A DNA stretch of 64,000 nt from Knoxdaviesia capensis. Its lineage: Eukaryota; Ascomycota; Sordariomycetes; Microascales; Gondwanamycetaceae. Shown here in pieces: positions 23,890 through 34,488 of the stretch. The position numbers and the translations under genes are program-made. The stretch is taken from assembly GCA_001510575.1 (NCBI GenBank), contig LNGK01000003.1, positions 2,395,369-2,459,368 on the forward strand, written 5' to 3'. The notes under the pieces are model-generated. The model ran no database searches and had not been told where the DNA came from. It was given only the letters and a program-made list of their open reading frames with translations. Positions within the stretch are counted from its first letter, which is position 1; the number at the start of each line of letters is the position of its first letter.

Positions 23890-25518
23890 ATGGCCTTATG
23901 CGCAAGAGCGGCGCGTTGTGCCATGCGTGGCCAAGCACACGCGCGAACTCGGCACCTATATCTACACCCCCGATTCACCCGTCTCGCCTCCTCGTCGTCG
24001 TCCTCGCCGTCCTCCCCGAAGCCGAAAGCTCCGCCGAAGCCAGACCCCAAGGCGGCTCCGCCCGACCACCGCGTTCTCGGCGTCCAGCAGCAGCTCTTCA
24101 CGACATCGGTGTATAGCCCGGGCTCGCCGCTCTTCCTCCCTAATGGCGCCCGCGTGTTCAACCGCCTGGTTGACTTCCTGCGCCGCCAGTACGTGCACTA
24201 CGGCTTCGACGAGGTCATCACGCCGACCATCTACAAGAAGGAGCTGTGGGAGAAGTCGGGCCACTGGCAGAACTACGCCGACGACATGTACGCGGTGTCG
24301 AGCCGCAAAGCCGCCGCAACGCCGCCGGCACATGGCCACGGCCACGCCGAGTCCTCGTGCTGTGGCGACGCCGCCAACAGCGCGGCCGACGCCGACGACG
24401 ACGCGAACTTCGGCCTGAAGCCGATGAACTGTCCGGGCCACTGCCTGATCTTCGCGTCGCACACCCACAGCTATCGTGACCTCCCGATCCGCTATGCCGA
24501 CTTCAGCCCGCTGCACCGCAACGAGGTGTCGGGCGCGCTCAGCGGGCTGACGCGCGTGCGGCGCTTCCATCAGGACGACGGCCACATCTTCTGCCGGCCA
24601 TCGCAGGTCGAGGAGGAGATCCGCCGCACGCTGGAGTTCGTGCGCGTGGTGTACGGCGTGCTGCGCCTCGGCGCCGGCTACCGGCTCGCCCTCAGCACGC
24701 GGCCCGCCGACCACTACATCGGCCGGCTGGACGAGTGGGACCGCGCCGAGGCCGCGCTGCGCCGCGCGCTCGACGCCAGCGGCCTGCCGTGGACGGTCAA
24801 CCCCGGCGACGGCGCCTTCTACGGGCCCAAGATCGACGTGATCCTGACCGACTCCGACGGCAAGGAGCACCAGACCGCCACCGTGCAGCTCGACTTCCAG
24901 CTGCCGCAGCGCTTCGGCCTCGAGTACACTGCGCCGGCGCCGGCGCTGGAAGCCCGCGGCGAGACGACCACCGACCCCGCGCTGCTGGCCGAGCACGGCC
25001 CCGTCACGCCGGTGCTGATCCACCGCGCCGTGCTGGGCTCCGTCGAGCGGCTGATGGCGCTGCTGATCGAGAAGTTCGCCGGCCGCTGGCCGTTCTGGCT
25101 GAACCCGCGCCAGGCGGCCATCCTGACCGTCAACGACGCGCCGGCGGTGACTGCGTGGGCGAACCACGTGCACGATATCCTGGAGGGCCTCGACGCCGCC
25201 GCGTACTCGGCGCCGTCTCCGTCCACTGCACCCGCGAGCTCTGTCCTCCCGGCTGCGGCGACGTTCCGTCAGCCGACGGGGTTCGTGGTGGATGTAGATG
25301 TGCGGGCGGAGTCGCTGGGCAAGAAGTCCCGCGAGGCGCGCGAGAAGGGCTACGGCCTGATGGTTGTCATCGGCGAGGAGGATGCGCGCAACGGCGTGGT
25401 GTCGGTGTCCGGGCGGGACATGCCGGCGGCTATGCTGCCGGAGGGTCGCCGTGTTGCGCAGATGAAGCCGGAGGAGTTGCTGCAGCTGATGAAGCATCTC
25501 TCCGAAACCTTTCAGTAG
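23890..25518 (+). CDS. MST1: Threonyl-tRNA synthetase, mitochondrial
   Basis: A single-exon frame of 542 aa. It charges mitochondrial tRNA-Thr with threonine. The N-terminus is Arg/Ala/Ser-rich without acids for about 45 residues, a mitochondrial targeting signal. The class II core follows: motif 1 region (FLPNGARVFNRLVDFLRRQY...ITPTIY), motif 2 (PLHRNEVSGALSGLTRVRRFHQDD) and motif 3 (VLGSVERLMALLIEKFAGRWPFWL). The three zinc ligands of ThrRS are present: Cys181 (MNCPGH), His232 (DDGHIF) and His378 (LIHRAV). The anticodon-binding domain covers about 410-542. The TGS and editing domains of cytosolic ThrRS are absent, as in yeast Mst1. An unusual low-complexity insertion at about residues 137-173 (HGHGH, then CC, then an Ala/Asp run) sits just before the zinc Cys. 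The upstream promoter carries a telobox pair. Confidence 0.93.
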   Translation: MALCARAARCAMRGQAHARTRHLYLHPRFTRLASSSSSSPSSPKPKAPPKPDPKAAPPDHRVLGVQQQLFTTSVYSPGSPLFLPNGARVFNRLVDFLRRQYVHYGFDEVITPTIYKKELWEKSGHWQNYADDMYAVSSRKAAATPPAHGHGHAESSCCGDAANSAADADDDANFGLKPMNCPGHCLIFASHTHSYRDLPIRYADFSPLHRNEVSGALSGLTRVRRFHQDDGHIFCRPSQVEEEIRRTLEFVRVVYGVLRLGAGYRLALSTRPADHYIGRLDEWDRAEAALRRALDASGLPWTVNPGDGAFYGPKIDVILTDSDGKEHQTATVQLDFQLPQRFGLEYTAPAPALEARGETTTDPALLAEHGPVTPVLIHRAVLGSVERLMALLIEKFAGRWPFWLNPRQAAILTVNDAPAVTAWANHVHDILEGLDAAAYSAPSPSTAPASSVLPAAATFRQPTGFVVDVDVRAESLGKKSREAREKGYGLMVVIGEEDARNGVVSVSGRDMPAAMLPEGRRVAQMKPEELLQLMKHLSETFQ

Positions 25519-26109
25519 GAGGAGCAGTCCGCTGTGTTACTCTTTCGAGGTGGGTGTGTGTATGACGGCAGAGGGAAACGGCGTTTGTACGAGTTTATTC
25601 GGATGCAGGAAGCGGCACTTTCGAGATTTTGCTTTTTGTTTCAGTTGTATAACATGTGTAGTAGATGTACAGGTAATGACATATAGAATAATACATGCAT
25701 CCAACGCAAAGTCCTAATTCCAGCGCCAAAGATCGATCCATTCCCAGATGTCCGTCTGGGTCCATGCTCCTCCACTCCGCCCCCCAAAGTCGTATCCAAC
25801 TGCCCGGCCAGCACCGCCGTGGAGATGCAAAAGACAAGGCAAATCGGGTGAGTATCTCAGGCGAGACACACTGTAATTATAGGGGGAAAATATCCCGAGA
25901 GGGACCGTGTGTATACGGTTATACAGGTTCATGGCGCATAAGGAGTCGTCGGGGCGTCTCGCAACATCAAGCAGCATGTGAAACATGGCCATCCTCCGAC
26001 GTGGCCACAGCTCTATTGCACAAGCACGCAGAAGCAGAATCAGCACGGCATCTTTCTACGAATGTCAGAGACACACAAGCGCCCGAGACACACACAAGCA
26101 GAGCAGAAC
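25519..26109. other. Convergent 3' intergenic region (ThrRS / bHLH)
   Basis: It separates two convergent genes. There is no independent gene. The part near 25967-26110 could contain a last exon of the bHLH gene (see that entry). The rest looks like 3' UTR sequence. Confidence 0.45.
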
Positions 26110-26530
26110 TCACCGTTTCAAGCTGACGTCGACTTTTCCGCCGGCCCGCTCGATCTCGTCGATCAGCGCGCGCCGCCGCTCAACCTGCTCCTTCATGTAC
26201 TCGACGGTGCGGTTCAGCACGAGGCCTTCCGACCGGCCGTGGCCTTCCAGCCCCGGCACGAGACTGCAGATGGTGTCGAAGCCGTCGCGGATGGCCTGGC
26301 GGCGTTTCTTTTCTGTTTGGGTGAGAGCGCGTGGTGGTTAGTGGGGTGTCTTGGTTGGGGCGTCTCACATCGGGGGGTGGGTTTTGTCGAAGACGGAGGG
26401 GGGAGAGAGACGGTGTCTGTGTGTGTTTCGGCATACCTGATGCGATGTGGTTCTGTTTCTTCTGGGTTTCCGTCAGCCGCGGCTTCTCGTCTTGCGAGTG
26501 GCCGCTGTCGGACTGGTTTCCGGACGACAT
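26110..26530 (-). CDS. INO4: Small bHLH transcription factor, Ino4-like
   Basis: Two exons on the minus strand, 26530-26437 and 26312-26110, spliced through GTATGC...AACAG to a 98-aa protein. The join completes a basic helix-loop-helix: NHIASEKKRRQAIRDGFD is the basic region and helix 1, SLVPGLEGHGRSEGLVL the loop, and NRTVEYMKEQVERRR helix 2. The pattern HIxSEKKRR is that of yeast Ino4, which pairs with Ino2 to activate phospholipid-synthesis genes through CANNTG sites. In filamentous fungi the partner and targets may differ. An in-frame ATG at 26575 would add 15 residues. The stop overlaps a good donor (GTGAGT), so an alternative last exon beginning near 26021 is possible and would end ...HVSHAA. 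Neighbouring Maf is divergent. Confidence 0.8.
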
Positions 26531-27581
26531 TATGGATGAGGAGGAAGCGGGAGAGTGTGTTTGCTGAGAGAGCAAGAAAAAGGGAGAGAAGGATGTTCGA
26601 GGGTTCGACCGAGATTGATGGACACAAAGGAGGAGAGAAGAAGGCTGTGTGTGTTTTCACGTGTCACTGGTGTTGCACGAGATTCTTCTTCTCTCTTACG
26701 TATGCAGTACACAGCAGGCCAAAACCAGCCCAGCCCGTCCCGAGATCTTCCCTGTTGGTGTGGTTTCCGCTGGCCGCCCCCACGCGGCCGATTCCCCGCG
26801 GGATATCAGGTTGCTGACAGCCGTGCCAGGTATTTGCAGAGGGGGACGCCGCTGTGGATGTCAACAACAGCCGGAGATCGGGCCGCGTCGGCTACAACGT
26901 AGGCTCGAGAGTGCAGCGGGAAACTGTCGGTGTGGAAGGGAGCCGAGAGGCGGTGTTTGCAAGTGTCAGCCGGCAATGCGAGAAAGACAGTTGTTCGTCG
27001 TCGAGAGAGACCCGCGCTTTAAGATGCCGTTGATCGTGGGATGTTCGAGAAGGCTTCTAGAAGTCGCAATGACGGAAGGAGCGGTCGTCGACAGTCGGTC
27101 GTAGAAGAAAATGATACGGACAAGAATTTGATATGATACACGCCAAAAGTATCGTGAGAACCAGTGGTTGAAATCCGGGGAAGAACTTCTGGCGCCTTTT
27201 TTGCTTGTGATCATTGACGATGTTCAGGTGAGTCGCTCGATGATTGTGATCAATGCATTAACATCTGATTTGTCAGGCCAAAGTACCTAGTACTACTTCC
27301 CCTCTTTATTCTACTAGTGACGTGAGGTACTGCTACATTGCCCTCGTTAGTGGGCCTCGGAGGGTCTGTGGTCGGTTTTTTCACATGTGCCAGGCAAATT
27401 TCGCAACTCTGGTCTTGGCAATGCGGTGGCGCTGGCTTAGGGTCTAACCCGGATCCCCTCCGTGGGTTAGGTTACTTTGGAGAATCTCCGGAGTCTATCT
27501 TATCGAGATCCAGGGTGCTTCGCTTTTTTCCCCTTGAACCCCACCACCCATCCCAGCACCAACAGACCACACACCCCCGAA
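26531..27581. promoter_or_regulatory. Divergent promoter region, bHLH (-) and Maf (+)
   Basis: About 1 kb between two divergent starts. It contains no gene. TTAGGGTCTAACCC (27437-27450), a near-palindromic telobox, and GGGTTAGG (27464-27471) lie 110-145 bp before the Maf start codon. Confidence 0.45.
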
Positions 27582-28478
27582 ATGGATGTTCAAGACGATT
27601 CCAAGCCGGCGGGCCCGCCACAGGGTGGTCCACGGCCGGTCCGGCGCGGGCCGGCGCCGCTGGACATCCCAATTGTGCAGTTCCTGAAGACCAAGCGGGT
27701 CATCCTGGCATCAGCTTCCCCCCGGCGGCGGGCATTGTTAGCCCAGGTGAGCAACGTTCCATGACGCACGTCTGGGTTGTCGGCATGGGTTTATGCATCA
27801 GCCGCTAACGCAGACTCTTTCCCCCCTCAGATCGGCCTGACAACCCTGGAGATCCGGCCGTCCACGAAGCCGGAGAACATCGACAAAGCCACGCACACGC
27901 CGCACGAGTACGTCAGCGCCACGGCGCGCCAAAAGTGCCTGGACGTGTACGAAGCCGCGCTGGCCGAGCAGGCGGCCGCGACAGCCGGCCGGCCGGCGGA
28001 AGACCCCGCGCTGGTGCTGGCGGCCGACACGGTGGTGGTCAGCCGCGACGGCCGCATCCTCGAGAAGCCGCGCAACGAGGCCGACCACGTGCGCATGCTG
28101 CGGCTGCTGCGCGACACCGGCTCGCACTCGGTGCTGACCAGCGTGTGCGCGCTCGCGCCGCGCGAGGACGCCCGCCACCCGGGCTACGAGTTCGCGGCGC
28201 ACACCCACTCGACCACCGTGTGGTTCGCGCGCGAGAGCGACGGCCTGCCCGACGACGTCATCCAGGCGTATGTGCGCACCGGCGAGGGCGTGGATAAGGC
28301 CGGCGGCTACGCGGTGCAGGGCATTGGCGGCATGGTGCTGGTGGATCGCATCGACGGGTCGGTTGACAACGTCGTTGGGCTGCCGGTGCGGCAGACCCTT
28401 GCGCTGGCAGAGAAGGTCCTCTTCCGCCAGGACGAGCCTGAGGGGGAGGAGGGAGATGAGGGAGATGAGGAGCAGTAG
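27582..28478 (+). CDS. Maf-family nucleoside triphosphate pyrophosphatase
   Basis: Two exons, 27582-27746 and 27831-28478; 270 aa. Maf proteins split non-canonical or modified NTPs (dTTP, UTP and modified bases) to the monophosphate and pyrophosphate, acting as house-cleaning enzymes. Diagnostic motifs are ILASASPRRRALL (residues about 41-53, the substrate-binding Ser/Arg patch spanning up to the intron), ALVLAADTVV, and LEKPRNEADHVRML with the conserved Lys/Pro. YAVQGIGGMVLVDRIDGSVDNVVGLP is the conserved C-terminal block. The N-terminal 35 residues are Pro-rich and specific. The last residues are an acidic Glu/Asp tail. Which of the dTTP/UTP- or CTP-type activities it has cannot be read. 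Confidence 0.93.
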
Positions 28479-29119
28479 GTTTGGAACTCATAGAAGTGGG
28501 AGCCAGCTTAGACGTTGGTCTGCCCTCAATCATGATGAAAAGTTAATGCGGTTATGTTCTTTGGGAACTTCTCCACCATTCATACAACAATGTGTGGCAG
28601 AGGTCCCGCTTACCCCGAATACGACCAGATACATCATCACCGCTTAATAGACCATTCAGCTTATCTTCTAGACACCGCGTCTGTAACACTCATGCTTTTG
28701 TGCTGATCCTCTTGCAGCGTGGACATGCTGTTGTGCTCTCGAGCCCATCAACCCTAACCCTAACCCACCTGAACCCTTGGGCTGCCACCTGTCACCAGCT
28801 GGTGTCAGCCGAAATCCCGAAACACAGAACAGCGTGTCCCTGAAAAGATCACCGACACTTTGGCCTCAAGAACTTGCTCAAGTGTCTGCGGTGTCTGCAG
28901 CATTCGTTTCTCTTTAGCAGAAGGCGGTCTCGTAGGACGTTTCTGTTTTCTTCTTCTTCTTCTTCTTCTTCTTCTTCTTCTTCTTCTTCTTCTTCTTCTT
29001 CTTCTTCTTCTTCTTCTCTACACTCTTCTCTTGTATCTGTTGCTTTCTGCTTTCTGCGCGCTTCTTCCGTCTTCCGCATTCATTCCGATCTCCCCTCCAC
29101 ATTCACTTCCGCCATACCT
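28479..29119. promoter_or_regulatory. Intergenic with telomere repeats and TTC repeat
   Basis: AACCCTAACCCTAACCC at 28750-28766 is nearly three telomere units. A (TTC)n microsatellite (28948-29017) follows about 100 bp before the next start codon and probably lies in its 5' UTR. No gene was found. Confidence 0.55.
28948..29017. repeat. (TTC)n microsatellite, about 23 copies
   Basis: An uninterrupted trinucleotide run. It is in frame with the downstream cyclotransferase and would encode a poly-Ser tract if an upstream ATG (28874) were used. It is more likely transcribed but untranslated. Confidence 0.92.
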
Positions 29120-30425
29120 ATGAGACCGTCGACCTGGTTCTCCAGCTGGCCCGCGTCTCGGCCATGCTGTGCACACTCAACGGCCCGACCGGCCCTCGGC
29201 GCGCAGTGCCTCCTCGTGCTCCTCGGTCTCTTTCTCGGCACGGCCTCGACCTACTCGACGCTCTCCGACGACAGCCTGCGGTCGATTCCCAGCGGCGGCG
29301 CGGACTTCGACATCAAGACCGGCGCGCTGCTGGCGCCGCTGCTGACTCCGCGGGTGCCCGGCACGGCCGGGTCGGAGGCCGCGCGGCGGCATCTCGTCGA
29401 CTTCTTCCGCACGTCGCTGCCGACGTGGACGGTCGAGGTGCACAACTCGACCTCGCCGACGCCGTTTTCCAAGGGCCAGCCCGACGTCGCCTTCCACAAC
29501 CTGATCTTCACGCGCGACCCGCCGTGGGCGCGGCCCGGCGATGTCGGCCGGCTGACGTTTGTGGCGCACTACGACAGCAAGATGAAGCCTGATGGCTTCA
29601 TCGGCGCGACCGACAGCGCCGCGCCGTGTGCCATGCTGCTACAGCTGGCGCGGTCGCTGGAGGCCGCGCTCGTGCGCAAGTGGGATGCTATCAAGGCCAA
29701 CGGCGAGATTGGGGACGATGAGGACCGCGGGCTGCAGATCCTGCTGCTGGACGGCGAAGAGGCCTTCCACCAGTGGACGGATAGTGACTCCCTCTACGGA
29801 GCACGGTGCGTAGCTCCGAACCATGCATACATACGTGATCCTTTCCACATGGCGCCCGACTAACCCCTTGACCGGGCCGTCGCTGCCGTCGGCCCCCCCC
29901 CCGTGAAACAGAGCTCTCGCGCAAGACTGGGAGTCGCAGTTCTACCCGGCCATGTCCGGCTATAAGACGCCGCTGACAGCCATCAACCTGTTCGTGCTGC
30001 TGGACCTGCTCGGCTCCGCCAACCCGACGGTGCCGTCGTTCTTCCTGACGACGCACTGGGCGTACGAGCAGCTCGCCAACATCGAGTCGCGGCTGCGCGG
30101 GCTGGGCGCGCTCGAGTCCAAGCCGAAGCGCCCGTTCCTGCCGGAATCCGACAAGCCGGCGGGGCGCTTCCTCGGCAACCGCATCTCCGACGACCACCTG
30201 CCGTTCATGCAGCGCGGGGTGCCGATCCTGCACCTGATTGCGTCGCCGTTCCCGGCCGTGTGGCACACCATGGACGACGACGGCGAGCACCTCGACATGC
30301 CGACCGTGCAGGACTGGACGCGCATCGTCACGGCGTTTGCCGCGGAGTGGATGGACCTCGAGGCCTTCCTCGATCCGAATGCGAAGCGGAGGGCTGTGGC
30401 GCGCGAGGCGAAGACGGAGCTGTGA
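29120..30425 (+). CDS. Glutaminyl-peptide cyclotransferase (M28-like)
   Basis: Two exons, 29120-29805 and 29912-30425, giving 399 aa. The enzyme converts N-terminal Gln (or Glu) of secretory proteins to pyroglutamate, releasing ammonia. A hydrophobic segment at about residues 27-48 is a signal anchor into the ER/Golgi. The zinc site is complete: Asp165 in IGATDSAAPCAM, Glu214 in LLDGEEAF (Glu213 is the general acid/base) and His347 in FPAVWHTMDDDGEH. HYDSK before the first ligand is also conserved. I chose the ATG at 29120 because the frame upstream (to 28874) is mostly encoded by the TTC microsatellite. Length is in the family range. The neighbouring SWP1 also serves secretory protein maturation, but the two genes are 1.2 kb apart and share no obvious control. 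Confidence 0.93.
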
Positions 30426-31608
30426 GGTGAAACCTTTTTTAAACTACTTCTTTTTCTCTTGCTTCTTTTTTCTTTGCTAACTGTTGGCTATGGCTGGTGT
30501 TCTCTTAAGGACTAGCGAGGTCTGACTCGGTTGGTCGACGCCGTGTTTGAGTAGGTGTTCAGGGGTCTCTCCGCGTGTCTCGTTTCTTTTTCTGAGTTCT
30601 TTCATCCTGGTTACGCATGCACGGTTGGCTTTTTGGTTTCCTGCTTATGTCTTTGATTACTTGTACTGTTCTGTGTAATCTTATCCTAGCATATGGTTTT
30701 GGTGCGAGTTGAAATTGAATTGTTTTTTGCAATGCTACACACTCGATTCGTCAAATGCTGGGTTCCAGAAGCTCTGGACAGTCTCTTATGCCTTTCTTCC
30801 CGAGTGGCTCGGACGACATTTGGCAAGATAGATTGCCGCGCAAATAGCCTGAGGTCACGGTGTTTGCCTGGAGGGGTGGAACCAGGTTACGTGTCCTAAC
30901 AAGGCGGGTGAAGAAAAGATATGGATCGAGGTGAAGTAAGGCACCATCATATATTTCAACTCGGAACTGCTTCTGGTTCTAGAAGAAGAGGTGGATTGGA
31001 TCTCTATTTCAGACGACGTTGGGTTGGTTTAAGCTCACAATAACCCTAACCCTAACACCGGTATTCCGCATGAACTCTTTTGACCTCTGGCCCGGTGTGA
31101 ATTTCAACAAGGCATTTTAGTACGTATCCCGTCGAGGATTAACACAACAAACAGTTCCATATACGGCAATAATCCCAAGGCGGTGAAGAAACAGTGCGAC
31201 TGGCAGAAAACTGCCCAGGTGCCAAAATGCAACCTCTATTTCCGTGGTGAAGAACACTTGTTCGTTAAGCCAGTCAAGCTTCAACGACCAAAGTTTTCTT
31301 TCATCAACCCACACACACATAAAATCCAACATTGACCATCCTTCGCGATCCAATTGACATCACGCACTCCGGACAATTGCCAGACTCCACCCTTTCGTTG
31401 TTGGAACTCTTCGCTGTATCGCCGCCGACTCCCCGATACTCGCACATCCTTGACCTCTTCGCCGCCGTCCATCCCACTCTCCCAGGGCCGCATCATCACC
31501 ACGAGCTCCCCGACGAGCCGATCCTCCCGAAGCACTCTGCGAATTTGAGCGAAGCCTCAGGCCCAAAAGTGCACCTCTCGGCCCTCACGCCCTTCGGATC
31601 TTCCTCTC

Positions 31609-31649
<41 letters not shown>

Positions 31650-31650
31650 A
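30426..31650. promoter_or_regulatory. Intergenic region with telomere repeat, SWP1 promoter side
   Basis: No gene was found. TAACCCTAACCCTAAC at 31041-31056 lies about 0.6 kb before the SWP1 start. The (CA)n run at 31613-31644 ends six bases before the start codon. Confidence 0.5.
31613..31644. repeat. (CA)n microsatellite in the SWP1 leader
   Basis: About 16 CA units, ending in CATACACA directly before ATG 31651, so the repeat forms the immediate 5' context of translation. Confidence 0.92.
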
Positions 31651-32555
31651 ATGCAGCTGTCGCTATCAGCCGTCCTGCTCTTCGGCGCCAGCGCCGTGAG
31701 CGCCGCCTCGGCCTGGTCGTTCTCCGACGGCCTGGTCGAGATCAAGTCGCCCGGCGCCGACATGCGGGTTGTGTCCGAGACGTCAGTATCCTCCCCTCTA
31801 TTTTTCCTCGTGCCCATACTCCGGGTACTTTCTCCCGTCAGGCGTCTGCACACACAAACACACACACACGTACTGACAACATGCATACTGCAGGTTCTCG
31901 CAGGCCAAGCCGGTCGCCGCCGCGCTGAGCGTGTCGCCCGCCGACAAGATCAAGGTGACCCTGACGACCAAGGAGGCCGGCAAGGCCAAGAAGCCGCACC
32001 AGGCCATGCTGCTGGTGCGCGACGTCGAGACCGGCCTCGAGGCGCCGTTTGTGCTGACCTCCAAGGCCTCCGGGAAGGCCACCGCCGAGCTGGTACGGTC
32101 CTCTGCCCCTCCCCGGCGCTCTGTCTCTATATCCCGCGACTCTCCCTCCCGGCGCGTGCTGCTCTCTAACTCTTTCAGTGTCTAGTCCCACCGCACTCTC
32201 CCCACCGCCCTGCTCAACTCCGCCCAGCCCCTCCAGGTGCACCTGGTCCTCGGCTCGTTCGGCGCGCCGACGCCCCTCGACGCCCCGGTCTTCGCATTCC
32301 AGTTCTCTGCCGCTGCCGAGTCCTCTTCTTCTTCGTCGGCTGCCGCCGCTGCTGCCAAGGGCAAGAAGGACGCCGAGGCCGCCGCGTCGGCGGTCGCCGA
32401 GGCCCCCGAGCGCTTCGCCGCCAAGCCGGAGATTTCCCACATCTTCAAGCCCGATGCCAAGACCCCGCCCGCCGTCGTCTCGACCTTCTTCGCTATGGTG
32501 GTGCTGGCCACCCTGCCGGTGCTGCTTGTTGCTGTATGTTCTTCTCCTCCCCGCT

Positions 32556-32596
<41 letters not shown>

Positions 32597-32916
32597 TCCC
32601 TCCCTATAGAGCTCTCTCTCTCGCTCTTTTGAAATCCCCACCACTAACCATTGCAATGTGTTTTCGTTCCGTTAAGTGGCTCGCCGCCGGCGCAAACGCC
32701 GCCCACCTGCCGACCGCCCTCGCCTCGGCCCCCGTCTCGCACGCGCTGTTCTTCGGCTCGCTGCTGGCCATGGAGGCCGTCTTCTTCCTGTACTACGCCG
32801 CCTGGAACCTGTTCCAGACCATCCCCGCCATCGCCGTCGTCGGCCTGGTGTCCGTGCTCAGCGGCTCCAAGGCGCTGGCCGAGGTGCGCGATCGCCGGCT
32901 CGCCGGTGAGCGGTAG
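31651..32916 (+). CDS. SWP1: Oligosaccharyltransferase subunit, ribophorin II / SWP1
   Basis: Four exons, 31651-31781, 31894-32092, 32186-32533 and 32677-32916; 305 aa. This is a subunit of the ER complex that transfers the glycan to Asn-X-Ser/Thr sequons. A signal peptide (about residues 1-20) precedes a luminal beta-rich domain (about 21-180), with FAFQFSAAAE near its end. A Ser/Ala/Lys low-complexity linker (about 180-215) follows. The ribophorin II C-terminal domain then begins (ISHIFKPDAKTPPAVVSTFF), with three TM helices at about 208-232, 243-265 and 272-290. Its end AEVRDRRLAGER is cytosolic. Length matches yeast Swp1 rather than the longer animal ribophorin II. Intron 3 contains (TC)n (32559-32592). 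The last acceptor is AAG rather than CAG/TAG but restores the conserved frame. Confidence 0.93.
32559..32592. repeat. (TC)n microsatellite in SWP1 intron 3
   Basis: A run of about 34 bases of TC within the third intron, followed by CT-rich degenerate sequence. Confidence 0.88.
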
Positions 32917-33681
32917 AGAAGCCTGTCGCTTTGAAACAGGCCGCTTTCCTCGCCCACTCCTTTCTTCTTTCTTCCTGTCTTCCTGCTGGGCTGCTTGAGG
33001 TGTGTGGCGGGAATACCACCCAGCTTTTTTGCTCTTCCACCACGCCCTAGAGGAGGACCACCCCCCCGTTCACCATCCTCATTGTATCCCCCAAAATTCC
33101 TCCCAAGTTTTCAAAATCTTTCTGTTCTTGTTTCTCTCCGGGTTATACGGCTTCTATGGTACCTGTGAACACGGTGGTTCATCTGCTTCTCGTTTTCTCT
33201 TTCCTGCTTTTTGTTCCTATGTGTATATTCTATCTTTTCGGCGTGATTAGAAGGGAAAAGAAATCTCAAAAATTGCTCGGTAGCATGAGGGTGGTGCTTG
33301 GTCGAACGAACGACCTTTTCAACGAACTCCCCCACCCCCCCCCAAAGAAATACCAAAAAGAAAATACATACACCTTACTACAAGCCCATGCATGCATGAC
33401 AAACGAACTGTGGGAACACAAGTCTTCACAAGCCCCCCCCAAAAAAAGCCAGGCATACACCTGTAACACTCTTTCTGAACCACCCACACGCACCCTCCCA
33501 ACTGGCTGTCCCCGAAGGGAGGGGGCCCACCCTCACCTCACCTCACCTCACCCGAGACAACCCGGCCTCCCCACCCCTCTGACCGAACATACGTGGCCAT
33601 GTCGCAGCACAAAAAGACCCCCGCTGTCCTCTCTGGTCCGTCTAGACCGCGTAACCCGGGATATATGTCTCTTTTGGGGGT

Positions 33682-33734
<53 letters not shown>

Positions 33735-34488
33735 AGATTTCATGTGTACGCACCGAGGCCATAACCGGATAGCGAAGCGTCGAGTCCAAGTGTGCGTTGA
33801 CACCACACCCTTCGCGAAGTGTCCGGACTTGGGGGCCTGTGGTTGGTTCCGTGGGAGTGTGACGTTGTAAATCAGCGGGGAGGGGGTACCTTGTCGAAGA
33901 TGAACGTCAAAGTCTAAGATAAGTGCAAAAAAGAGAAAATACCCAGCCAATTGGGTAGCATTTAGCACAATACTGAACGTTACAAAGTGTACACACCGCA
34001 CCGTAAAATCCACTTTCCCGAGGCTTCACAGTCACTGCGTCTCTCACTCTCCCACTTCGACACACCGAGTACAAGAGTACGTATCATAGTTCATAACAGG
34101 ATATAATTGTTGGGGGAGATATATAGTCGGAGTAGTAGTAGACATAACTCGAAAGTTTACCACAGAAAAGAAAGAAAAGATAAAAGTAACGCTCAACTCC
34201 AATGCTTTGGTATAAGAAAAAGTCCCGTCCCGGAATTGCCGTCATGGACGACCTGTGTGTATCGCACCTGTAGCGAGACGACTGTGCGAACCCATTATAA
34301 AACAAACAAACAAACACAAGATCCAAGAGTGGAAAAAAAGACAAGAAGAATAAGCGCCCAGAAAGGTAGCGGTAGTCATGACAGAAAAAGGAAGAGTAGA
34401 AAGGAGAAAGAAAAAAGATAGACGTCACTGGGGGGTATATATAGAGAACCAGCTGCAGCAGAAAAGGAAAACACAGCAAAACAAACAA
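32917..34488. other. Convergent intergenic region (SWP1 / hexose transporter)
   Basis: No gene was found. It holds four CCTCA pentamers (about 33532-33552) and a long (GA)n repeat (33683-33732). Otherwise it is AT-richer sequence expected of two convergent 3' ends. Confidence 0.5.
33683..33732. repeat. (GA)n microsatellite
   Basis: About 25 uninterrupted GA units between two convergent genes. Confidence 0.92.

Noticed and set aside
23962..25497. 511-aa minus frame over ThrRS
   Set aside because: Antisense shadow of the synthetase; Arg/Val/Gly-rich with no domain.
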